This document shows positions 57,768-64,000 of a stretch of DNA of 64,000 nucleotides, in pieces (the first letter of the stretch is position 1; each line of letters starts with the position of its first letter). The DNA comes from Saccharothrix sp. HUAS TT1. Its GTDB lineage: Bacteria > Actinomycetota > Actinomycetes > Mycobacteriales > Pseudonocardiaceae. The DNA is taken from positions 2,108,001 through 2,172,000 of the forward strand of contig NZ_CP160453.1 in the NCBI RefSeq assembly GCF_040744945.1, in the 5' to 3' direction. Position numbers and translations under genes: made by a program. The notes under the pieces are model-generated. The model did not search any database. It worked only from the letters and a program-made list of their open reading frames with translations, and was not told where the DNA came from.

Positions 57768-57901
57768 GGCTCGATTTGACATGGGGCCCTTACGGGCGCC
57801 CTATGCAGGCCAAAGCCGGCAGGCCCGGCGGGGTAAAGCGTCCCGCCAGGCCTGCCGGCTTCGACCAGCCTATGGCACCCGAACCCATGTCAAATCGAGC
57901 C
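57768..57901. repeat. 134-bp near-palindromic inverted-repeat element
   Basis: Terminal 18-bp arms GGCTCGATTTGACATGGG (57768-57785) and its exact complement (57884-57901) enclose inner complementary blocks (GCCGGCAGGCC against GGCCTGCCGGC, 57815-57863), so the whole element folds into one long hairpin. It lies between dnaE2 and the DHFR-like gene. It looks like a dispersed palindromic repeat or MITE-like unit; only one copy is in the window. The remaining 57902-58015 has nothing recognisable. Confidence 0.85.
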
Positions 57902-58015
57902 TCGGTGGGTGGGCGGCGGGTCCGTTGTGGCGGTGGTGTGGCGAGTGGTGTGAGGGGTGGGAGTGAGGGTGGTGTGTTTGGCGGTCAGTGTGGCGGTGGT
58001 GGGTATGGGGTGGGG

Positions 58016-58582
58016 TTAGGTGGGGTCGGTTTTGGTGTAGTTGGTGAAGATGACGCCGGTGTCGAAGGTTCTGGTTGAGGATTTGGTGAAGTGGGTGGTG
58101 GGGGAGTCGGCGGCGAAGAGGGGGATTCCCTTGCCTAGCACGATGGGGTGAACCTTCAGTATTAGTTCGTCGATTTCGGGGAGGAGGGTGGCGGCTAGGC
58201 GGCCGCCGCCGCACAGCCAGATGCCCAGGCCGTCCTCGGATTTCAGTTCGCGGATCTTGGTGAGGGGGTCCGGTACGACGTGGACGTCGGGTGGGGTGGT
58301 GGCGAGCCTGGTCGAGACCACGTATTGGCGTAGGTGGGGATAAGGGCTCGGTGGGCCGCCTGGGACTTGGTAGGTGGCTCGACCCATGATCACCGTGTCG
58401 AAGTTCTTGTTCGGGGTGTCGATGCCGAGGGCTTGGCGGGCCTGGGCGGGCAGGGTGTCGGGGTACTCCTCGAAGAGGGCGGTCATGTGGTCGCCTTCGA
58501 AGAGGAAGTCGTTGAAGCCGCCGTTCTGGTCGGCGATGAAGCCGTCGAGGGTGGTGGCGACGAAGTAGGTCAGGGTTCGCAT
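58016..58582 (-). CDS. DHFR-family (RibD C-terminal-like) reductase
   Basis: The 188-residue protein has the dihydrofolate reductase fold of the RibD_C/YyaP group: TYFVATTLDGFIADQNG at the N-terminus, DTVIMGRATYQVPGG, and LCGGGRLAATLLPEIDEL. These proteins bind NADPH; the physiological substrate is mostly unknown. It is divergent from a TetR gene, with a candidate operator in the 69-bp gap. Codon use is less G/C-biased than in most neighbours, like the end of dnaE2. Confidence 0.9.
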   Translation of the reverse strand: MRTLTYFVATTLDGFIADQNGGFNDFLFEGDHMTALFEEYPDTLPAQARQALGIDTPNKNFDTVIMGRATYQVPGGPPSPYPHLRQYVVSTRLATTPPDVHVVPDPLTKIRELKSEDGLGIWLCGGGRLAATLLPEIDELILKVHPIVLGKGIPLFAADSPTTHFTKSSTRTFDTGVIFTNYTKTDPT

Positions 58583-58602
58583 TTTGGCTCCTTGGGTTGG
58601 TT

Positions 58603-58636
58603 ACCACTGTGACTGTAGTACTATGGTTGGAGTGGT
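58603..58636. promoter_or_regulatory. Imperfect 34-bp palindrome, candidate TetR operator
   Basis: ACCACT...TAGT / ACTA...AGTGGT centred on TAGTACTA (58616-58623), 12 of 17 positions symmetrical. It is located between the divergent DHFR-like and TetR genes, 20 bp and 15 bp from their starts. Confidence 0.6.
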
Positions 58637-58651
58637 TGTCAAGGAGGGATC

Positions 58652-59215
58652 ATGGGGAGTAACCCGACCAGGCGTACGGCGTTGGTCGATGCGGCCGTCG
58701 AGGTGTTGGCGCGGGAGGGTGCGCGGGGGTTGACGTTCCGGGCCGTCGACCAGGAGGCGGGGGTGCCCGGCGGCACCGCGTCGAACTACTTCGCGAACCG
58801 GGATGAGCTGCTGCGACAGGTCGGCGAGCACATCCACGTGCGGTTGACGCCGGATGCGCGGCGGTTGGCGGAGACGATGGCCGGGCCGCCGGACAAGAGC
58901 CTCGTGGTGCGGTTGATGCACGAGTTGCTGCAACGGCTGCAGGTCGACCGGACGGGGTACCTGGCGCTGTTGGAGCTGCGGTTGGAGGCGACCAGGCGGC
59001 CGGAGCTGCAGGCGGCGCTGACCAGGACGATCAGCGACAACCTGGAGCAGAACGTCCGCTTCCACCTGGACGCGGGGCTACCCGGCGACCGCACCACGGT
59101 GGTCTCGCTCTACCTGGCCATGACGGGGTTGATGGTGGAGCACCTGACCCTGCCCGAAGTGCTGCCCGAGGAGGAGATGACGAGGTTGATCGAGGCGTTG
59201 GTCGAGCGGGCCTAG
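58652..59215 (+). CDS. TetR-family regulator
   Basis: The 187-residue protein's N-terminal helix-turn-helix is DAAVEVLAREGARGLTFRAVDQEAGVPGGTASNYFANRDELLRQ. The C-terminal domain resembles the TetR_C group that controls drug or flavin-linked reductases. AAGGAGGG is just upstream of the ATG. It probably represses the divergent DHFR-like gene and itself. The TAG stop shares CTAG with the convergent DUF3017 gene. Confidence 0.92.
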   Translation: MGSNPTRRTALVDAAVEVLAREGARGLTFRAVDQEAGVPGGTASNYFANRDELLRQVGEHIHVRLTPDARRLAETMAGPPDKSLVVRLMHELLQRLQVDRTGYLALLELRLEATRRPELQAALTRTISDNLEQNVRFHLDAGLPGDRTTVVSLYLAMTGLMVEHLTLPEVLPEEEMTRLIEALVERA

Positions 59216-59514
59216 CGGTCGAGGGGGCCGCCGATGATGGTCATCGCCACGAAGAGCACGGCGATGCCCAGGCCCGAGTAGAGCAGCGCGTCCACGCTGC
59301 GGCTGCGGATGGCGATCAGGCCGGCCTGCTCGTCGGTCACCAGGACGCGCAGCAGGGCGGCGACGAGCAGGGCGGCGCCGATCAGCACCGCGCCCTGCCG
59401 CCAGTGGTACTGCACGACCCGGACCAGGCCCAGTCCGACGATGGCCAGCACCAGCGCGAACGGCAGGTGCTTGCCCGCCGCGGACCGCCAGCGCTGTTCA
59501 GGCAACAACTCCAC
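59212..59514 (-). CDS. DUF3017 membrane protein
   Basis: 100-residue protein with three transmembrane helices (LPFALVLAIVGLGLVRVVQYHW, AVLIGAALLVAALLRVLV, ALLYSGLGIAVLFVAMTII). The RQGAVLIGAALLVAALLRVLVTDEQAGLIAIRSR pattern is characteristic of DUF3017, which lies downstream of folD in many actinobacteria. Function is unknown. It starts 10 bp after folD. Confidence 0.9.
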   Translation of the reverse strand: MELLPEQRWRSAAGKHLPFALVLAIVGLGLVRVVQYHWRQGAVLIGAALLVAALLRVLVTDEQAGLIAIRSRSVDALLYSGLGIAVLFVAMTIIGGPLDR

Positions 59515-59524
59515 CGCTTCCGCC

Positions 59525-60382
59525 TCAGGCCGTGCGCTCGGCTGCCTCGACCGTGTTGGTCAGCAGCATCGCAATGGTCATCGGACCCGCGCCACCGGGG
59601 ATGGGCGCGAGGAAGCCCGCCACCTCGGCCACGGACGGGTGAACATCGCCCACCAGGCCGGCCTCGGTGCGGGTGATGCCGACGTCCACGACGGCGGCGC
59701 CCGGCTTGATCATGTCGGCGGTGATCAGGCCGGGGCTGCCCGCGCCCGCGACCACGACGTCCGCCCGCCGGACCTCGGCCGCGAGGTCCTTGGTGCCGGT
59801 GTGGCACAGCGTCACGGTGGCGTTCTCCGAACGCCTGGTCAGCAGCAGCCCGATCGGCCGGCCGACCGTCACGCCGCGACCGACCACGGTCACGTTCGCC
59901 CCGGACAGCGGCACGTCGTAGCGGCGCAGCAGCTCCACCACGCCGCGCGGGGTGGCGGGCAGCGGGGCCTCGTCGCCGAGCACGAGCTTGCCCAGGTTGA
60001 CCGGGTGCAGGCCGTCGCCGTCCTTGCGCGGGTCGATGCGCTCCAGGATCGGGTTCGGGTCGAGGTGCTTGGGCAGCGGCAGCTGCACGATGTACGCGGT
60101 GCACGCCGGGTCGGCGTTCAGCTCGTCGACGACCTCTTCGAGCTGCGCCTGCGTGGTGTCCGCCGGCAGGTCGCGGCGGATCGACGTGATGCCGACCTTC
60201 TCGCAGGCCAGGTGCTTGCCCCGGACGTACGAGCGCGAGCCCGGGTCGTCGCCGACCAGCACGGTGGCCAGACCCGGCGTCACCCCCCGCGCGCGCAACG
60301 CGGCGACCCGCGCGCGCAGGTCTTCGAAGATCGCGTCCCGGGTGGCCCTGCCGTTGAGGATCGTCGCAGTCACGTGCCTCAT
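59525..60382 (-). CDS. folD: Methylene-THF dehydrogenase/methenyl-THF cyclohydrolase
   Basis: The 285-residue bifunctional enzyme makes 10-formyl-THF from 5,10-methylene-THF with NADP, feeding purN and pur[11 protein letters not shown] contains catalytic Lys56; [33 protein letters not shown] and [12 protein letters not shown] are family motifs in order. The start may be ATG 60382 or GTG 60373. It forms an operon with the DUF3017 gene. Confidence 0.96.
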   Translation of the reverse strand: MRHVTATILNGRATRDAIFEDLRARVAALRARGVTPGLATVLVGDDPGSRSYVRGKHLACEKVGITSIRRDLPADTTQAQLEEVVDELNADPACTAYIVQLPLPKHLDPNPILERIDPRKDGDGLHPVNLGKLVLGDEAPLPATPRGVVELLRRYDVPLSGANVTVVGRGVTVGRPIGLLLTRRSENATVTLCHTGTKDLAAEVRRADVVVAGAGSPGLITADMIKPGAAVVDVGITRTEAGLVGDVHPSVAEVAGFLAPIPGGAGPMTIAMLLTNTVEAAERTA

Positions 60383-60389
60383 CCTCTCA

Positions 60390-61325
60390 TCACCGCCGGG
60401 CGGGCAACGCGGCGACCGCCACCGCGAGCAGCGTCAACGCCGTGCCGACCAGCGCGAGCGCGGACACCTGCCCACCTGCGGCGGGAGCGAGGAGGTCCAC
60501 CGCGAGCGCGCCGACGAGCTGCCCGGCGACCTGGCACAGGCCCACGAGGAGGACGCCGAGCCACCGCACGGCCAGCACGGCCGACCCGATCGTGCAGATC
60601 CCGAGCGCGCCACCCGCGTAGAACCACGGCTCGCTGGGCGCGTCGGTCGGGAACCCGCGGAGGGCGACGTCCACCACGCACACGACGAGCAGCACGGCGG
60701 TGCCGGTGCCGAAGTTGACCAGCGTGGTGACCCGGGTGCTCCCCGCCGCCTCGCGCACCAGCCCGTTCACCGCCTGCTGCCAGCCCAGCCCGATGCCGGC
60801 CACGGCGGGCAGGAGCGCGAGCCACAGCGCGGACGGGTCGCCGACCTCGTCGGACACGGCCACCGCGACCGCCGCCACGGCCAACGCCGCACCCGCCACC
60901 CGCGGCCAGGTCAGGTCCACCCGACCGGCCGGCCCGATCCCGGCCCGGTCGACCAGCAGGCTGCTCACCGCCTGCGCGCCCACCGCGGCCACGGTGAACA
61001 CCGCCACGCCGAGCGCCGTGACCGTCAACCCCTGCGTGGCCACGAAGAACGCGCCGCACGCCCCACCGGCGCACTGCCACCAGCGGATGCGGCCGGACCG
61101 CAGCGCGGACCGCAGCCGCACGAGCCCGGCCCGCCCGGAAGCCGTCGTCGGCCCGATCGCCAACATCAGCGCCAACCCGCCGCCGAACGACACCAGCGCG
61201 GCCAGGAACCCGTCGCCGAACACGTGCCCCAACTCGCCGTTCAACCTGCCCTGAACAGCCAGGAAGACCCCGCCGACGAACGCGAGCAGCCCGCCGACCA
61301 GCCGGACCCGGTCACCCAACCGCAA
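60390..61325 (-). CDS. DMT-family transporter of the YdcZ (DUF606) type
   Basis: The 311-residue protein has two tandem YdcZ repeats and about ten transmembrane helices ([19 protein letters not shown] at the start; [17 protein letters not shown] for the second half). Substrate is unknown. It overlaps the upstream MFS gene by 14 bp and ends 7 bp before folD, suggesting one transcript with the MFS gene and possibly folD. Confidence 0.88.
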   Translation of the reverse strand: MRLGDRVRLVGGLLAFVGGVFLAVQGRLNGELGHVFGDGFLAALVSFGGGLALMLAIGPTTASGRAGLVRLRSALRSGRIRWWQCAGGACGAFFVATQGLTVTALGVAVFTVAAVGAQAVSSLLVDRAGIGPAGRVDLTWPRVAGAALAVAAVAVAVSDEVGDPSALWLALLPAVAGIGLGWQQAVNGLVREAAGSTRVTTLVNFGTGTAVLLVVCVVDVALRGFPTDAPSEPWFYAGGALGICTIGSAVLAVRWLGVLLVGLCQVAGQLVGALAVDLLAPAAGGQVSALALVGTALTLLAVAVAALPARR

Positions 61326-62520
61326 CCACCTTCCGATCGCGCACCCGACTCGCCAGCAGCGCGGCGAGCAGCGCCGCCGCCGTGCTCGCCCCGGCCGCCG
61401 CGGCCGGACCGACGTGGTCCAGCAGCGTCCCGGCCAGCGGTTGCGCCAACGCCGATCCCGCCGTGGTGAACGTGCCCATCCAACCGAACGCCTCGGCCTT
61501 GCGGTCGTCCGGCGCGAGCCCGCTGATCCGCTGGTTGTTGGCCGCGATGGCGGGCGCGATCGCCAGCCCGCCCACCGCCAGCACCAGCCCGACCAACCAC
61601 ACCGACGACGGTTCCCGCACCGGCGGCAGCACCAGCACCAGCGGCGCGACGCCCAGCGCCATCAACAGCATCCGCCGGGGGAACCTGGCCTGCCCGGCCA
61701 ACCCGCCCGCGATCAGCCCACCGACCACCGACCCGACGCCCCACACCGCCGTCAGCACCCCGGCCATCGCGGGTCTGCCCAGGTCGCGAGCCCACGCGAT
61801 GATCACCATGTCGATCGAGACCAGCGACGTCACCATGAACAGCGCCGACGCCAGCGCCAGCACCAGCGAACCGTCGCGCAGCAGCGTCCGCCCGCCGCGC
61901 GGGGTCTCCCGGACCACCGGCTGGTCCACCCCGGCCCGCCGCAGCGCACCGGCGAAGCCGAGCGCCCCGAGCACCGCCAACGCGCCGCACAGCCACAGCG
62001 CGACCTGGGCGTCCCACACCGCCACCACGACCGCCGCCAGCGCGGGCCCGGCGATGTACATGACCTCCTGCATCGACGCCTCGACGGTGAACACCGCCGA
62101 CTGCGCCGACCCCTTCGTCAACCGCGGGATGCTCGCCCGGCTCATCGCCGTCACCGGGGGCATGGACAGCCCGGTCAGGAACGCCACCACCACCGCCAAC
62201 GGCCACACCGAACCCGGCGTGAGAGCGGGCAGCAGGCCCAGCACCGCGATGCCGACCGCGTAACCGGATGCGGTGACCCGCAGCAGCCGACCGGCCGGGC
62301 TGCGGTCCGCGGCCCGACCGCGCACCGGCCCCGCCACGCCCATGCCCAGCGTCAACGCGCCGCCGACCACGCCCGCCAGCGCGTACGAGCCGGTCCACCC
62401 GGCCATCAGGAACGACACCGCCAGCGGCGTGGCGGGCAGGTGGATGCGGCCGATCAGCGACCACACCAGCAGCCAGGGCAGGTGGGGTATCGCGGCGAGT
62501 TCCCGGTACGGACGGAGCAC
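61312..62520 (-). CDS. MFS transporter
   Basis: 402-residue protein with 12 predicted transmembrane helices. MFS motif A-like segment GPVRGRAADRSPAGRLLR lies between helices 2 and 3, and DLGRPAMAGVLTAVWGVGSVVGGLIAGGLA in the second half. It resembles sugar/drug efflux-type actinobacterial MFS proteins; the substrate is unknown. It is divergent from the YbaB gene by 110 bp. Confidence 0.9.
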   Translation of the reverse strand: MLRPYRELAAIPHLPWLLVWSLIGRIHLPATPLAVSFLMAGWTGSYALAGVVGGALTLGMGVAGPVRGRAADRSPAGRLLRVTASGYAVGIAVLGLLPALTPGSVWPLAVVVAFLTGLSMPPVTAMSRASIPRLTKGSAQSAVFTVEASMQEVMYIAGPALAAVVVAVWDAQVALWLCGALAVLGALGFAGALRRAGVDQPVVRETPRGGRTLLRDGSLVLALASALFMVTSLVSIDMVIIAWARDLGRPAMAGVLTAVWGVGSVVGGLIAGGLAGQARFPRRMLLMALGVAPLVLVLPPVREPSSVWLVGLVLAVGGLAIAPAIAANNQRISGLAPDDRKAEAFGWMGTFTTAGSALAQPLAGTLLDHVGPAAAAGASTAAALLAALLASRVRDRKVVAVG

Positions 62521-62630
62521 GGTGCCACTCTGCCCGCACCCCCCGACAATCCGGTGCCGAATATCCGCGGGAACCCGCCGGCCTCGGTTAGCGTCTGCAC
62601 CTCTGCACGCCGCTCACCGAGGGGACCCCT

Positions 62631-63134
62631 GTGACCGATCCGACAGGACGACGGGCCGAGTTGGAGGCGCGGAACGCCGCCATGCGCGAGCAGGTCGACT
62701 CCCTCCTGACCGAGCTGCGCAAGAAGACCGACGACCTGCGGGAGACCCAGGCGCAGGCGATGGCGATCACGGCGACCGCGGTGTCCAGGGACGGCTCGGT
62801 GCGCGCCACCGTCGACTCCGCCGGCGCGCTGACGTCCCTGGAGTTCTCCGTGAACGCCTTCGAGCGCACCACGCCGGACAAGCTGGCCAGGCTCGTCACC
62901 GAGACCGTGCAGCAGGCCGTGGCCAAGGCCCGGACCGAGCTGAACGAGGTGCTGGCGCCCGCGCAGCAGGGCCCGAGCATCGACCTGTCGGAGCTGCTGC
63001 CCGGCGTGCCGTCGCTGGCCGACCTCATCCCCCAGCCACCCGCGATGCCGAAGTCGTCGGCGCCACCGCGTCGCACCGCGCCGCCTTCGGACGATGACAA
63101 CGGAGACAGCGTCATGGACAGGAGCGACTGGTGA
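62631..63134 (+). CDS. YbaB/EbfC-family protein of a type VII secretion cassette
   Basis: The 167-residue protein's residues 1-105 are YbaB-like (coiled-coil ELEARNAAMREQVDSLLTELRKK, then SRDGSVRATVDSAGALTSLEFS). The C-terminus is a Pro/Ala/Asp tail. YbaB/EbfC proteins bind DNA as dimers; versions beside WXG100 genes are common in Pseudonocardiales and may instead act with the secreted substrates. GTG 62631 has GAGGGG upstream; TAGCGT at 62588 is a likely -10. It overlaps the WXG100 gene by 4 bp (GTGA). Confidence 0.88.
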   Translation: MTDPTGRRAELEARNAAMREQVDSLLTELRKKTDDLRETQAQAMAITATAVSRDGSVRATVDSAGALTSLEFSVNAFERTTPDKLARLVTETVQQAVAKARTELNEVLAPAQQGPSIDLSELLPGVPSLADLIPQPPAMPKSSAPPRRTAPPSDDDNGDSVMDRSDW

Positions 63135-63442
63135 GCGGGTTCGATGTCAGCGTGCCCGGCCTGCGGCGCGGCGCGGGCCAGTTCGGGGCGGCGGGTGATT
63201 CGCTCGGCGGCGTGCTGCAGGCGTTGAGCTCGGCGCTGCAGGCCGAGGGGCAGTGCTGGGGTGGTGACGAGTCCGGCCAGGCGTTCGCCCAGAAGTACGT
63301 GCCGAACTCGCAGGCGACGTTAGAGGCGTTCCAGAACCTCGCGCAGGCACTGGACGACATCCGCACCGGCGTGGAGCAGACCGCCGACGCGTACGAGGGT
63401 TCGGACCAGGGCAACGCGACCGGGATCTCCCGGACTTACTGA
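63131..63442 (+). CDS. WXG100 (ESAT-6-like) secreted protein
   Basis: The 103-residue helical hairpin protein has the WGG turn at 43-45 (QCWGGDESG) and the C-terminal type VII export signal YEGSD (Y88-x-x-x-D92). Such proteins are exported as dimers by ESX systems, often together with a large effector encoded next door. It is coupled to the YbaB gene and ends 11 bp before the large gene at the right edge. Confidence 0.92.
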   Translation: MSGFDVSVPGLRRGAGQFGAAGDSLGGVLQALSSALQAEGQCWGGDESGQAFAQKYVPNSQATLEAFQNLAQALDDIRTGVEQTADAYEGSDQGNATGISRTY

Positions 63443-63453
63443 GGGGCACTGCG

Positions 63454-64000
63454 GTGGGCATCGAGATCCCGAGCGAGGTCACCTGGCTCTTCCCGATCGT
63501 GGTCGGGCAGAGCTGGCCGGAGGGTGATGAGACGGCGCTCCGGCGGATGGCCGACGCCTACCGCACGGCGGCGCAGGGCGTGAAGTCGGTCATCGACGAG
63601 GGCAACGGCGCGGCGTCCACCGTGTTCGCCAGCCAGACCGGCGAGGCCGTGCAGCGGTTCGAGGAGTACTGGAAGAAGTTCGCCGACGGCGACGACTCCT
63701 ACCTGCCGAAGCTGCAGAAGATCTGCGAGCAGCTGGCGGAGAGCTGCGACAACACCGCGCTGGAGGTGGAGTACACCAAGCTGTCGATCATCGCGTCGCT
63801 GATCGCGCTGGCGATCGAGATCGCCGCGCTGATCGCCGCGGCGTTCGGCACGTTCGGCGCGACGACGGCGGGCATTCCGATCGCGCAGCAGGCCACCCGG
63901 CTGATCGTGCAGTTCACGTTCCGGCAGCTGATCATCGCGATCCTCAAGGAGGTCGCGATCTCGGTCGGCATCGACGCGGCCATCCAGGCCGTGCAGGTGG
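63454..64000 (+). CDS. Type VII-associated large protein, N-terminal part (3' end outside window)
   Basis: The first 182 codons are present. Residues about 5-100 form a WXG100-like helical region (WLFPIVVGQSWPEGDETALRRMADAYR, then EEYWKKFADGDD). A hydrophobic stretch follows (SLIALAIEIAALIAAAFGTFGATTAGIP), as in the N-terminal domain of CpnT-like and other polymorphic toxins or their cognate channel domains. GAGGGG lies 9 nt before the GTG. Any C-terminal toxin and an immunity gene would be downstream, outside the window. Confidence 0.82.
   Translation, partial: MGIEIPSEVTWLFPIVVGQSWPEGDETALRRMADAYRTAAQGVKSVIDEGNGAASTVFASQTGEAVQRFEEYWKKFADGDDSYLPKLQKICEQLAESCDNTALEVEYTKLSIIASLIALAIEIAALIAAAFGTFGATTAGIPIAQQATRLIVQFTFRQLIIAILKEVAISVGIDAAIQAVQV

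Overview
The window is very GC-rich actinobacterial chromosome, most likely Pseudonocardiales (Saccharothrix/Actinosynnema/Lentzea type). The reasons are third-codon positions that are almost always G or C, many GTG starts, actinobacterial regulators (WhiB3/WhiD, BldM, SsgB, SigD/RsdA), DUF5319, DUF5336, DUF6350 and DUF3017 proteins, several Ser/Thr kinases, and a type VII secretion cassette at the right edge. Two stretches follow the gene order I remember from Mycobacterium tuberculosis. groES-groEL1-whiB3-(TPR-like gene)-sigD-rsdA-DUF5319-guaB-guaB3-choD matches Rv3418c-Rv3409c. Chorismate mutase-pcrA-M23 peptidase-sucC-sucD-DUF5336-DUF6350-purN-purH matches Rv0948c-Rv0957. No rRNA, tRNA, CRISPR array, insertion sequence or prophage was seen; the region is mostly core chromosome.

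Layout. 1-13.5 kb: a PhoD-like phosphatase cut by the left edge, the CIRCE-controlled groES-groEL1 operon, a developmental and redox regulator island (WhiB3, a MerR/B12-like regulator, a BldM orthologue with Gly at position 54, SigD and its anti-sigma factor), then guanine nucleotide synthesis (guaB, guaB3) and a cholesterol-oxidase-like flavoenzyme. 13.5-18.5 kb: an SDR-P450 operon facing a TetR gene across a perfect 30-bp palindrome, an aldehyde dehydrogenase and a phosphotransferase. 18.6-23.6 kb: guaA and a LiaFSR-like envelope-stress module built on PspC domains. 23.6-34 kb: three membrane Ser/Thr kinases interspersed with SsgB, a DMT exporter/LysR pair, and three membrane-anchored proteins. 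Two of the kinases and at least one of the anchored proteins share one extracytoplasmic domain. 34.6-50 kb: an HDAC-family deacetylase, chorismate mutase with a Phe/Tyr-coding leader peptide and attenuator, PcrA, an M23 peptidase, a lipase, a polytopic membrane protein, succinyl-CoA synthetase, and the late purine genes purN-purH. 50.9-57.7 kb: an SOS-box-controlled mutasome operon, imuA'-imuB-small gene-dnaE2. 57.7-62.5 kb: a 134-bp near-palindrome, a DHFR-family/TetR pair, folD-DUF3017 and two transporters. 62.6-64 kb: YbaB, a WXG100 protein and the start of a large type VII secreted protein.

The observations I rank highest are: the chorismate mutase attenuator (leader peptide with two Phe and two Tyr codons, a terminator, and a 9-nt antiterminator pairing); the translationally coupled 85-codon gene between imuB and dnaE2; the long low-complexity tail on imuA' with 36-bp tandem repeats; the shared sensor-like domain in the kinase cluster; the 134-bp inverted-repeat element; and three convergent gene pairs that share one CTAG as both stop codons.
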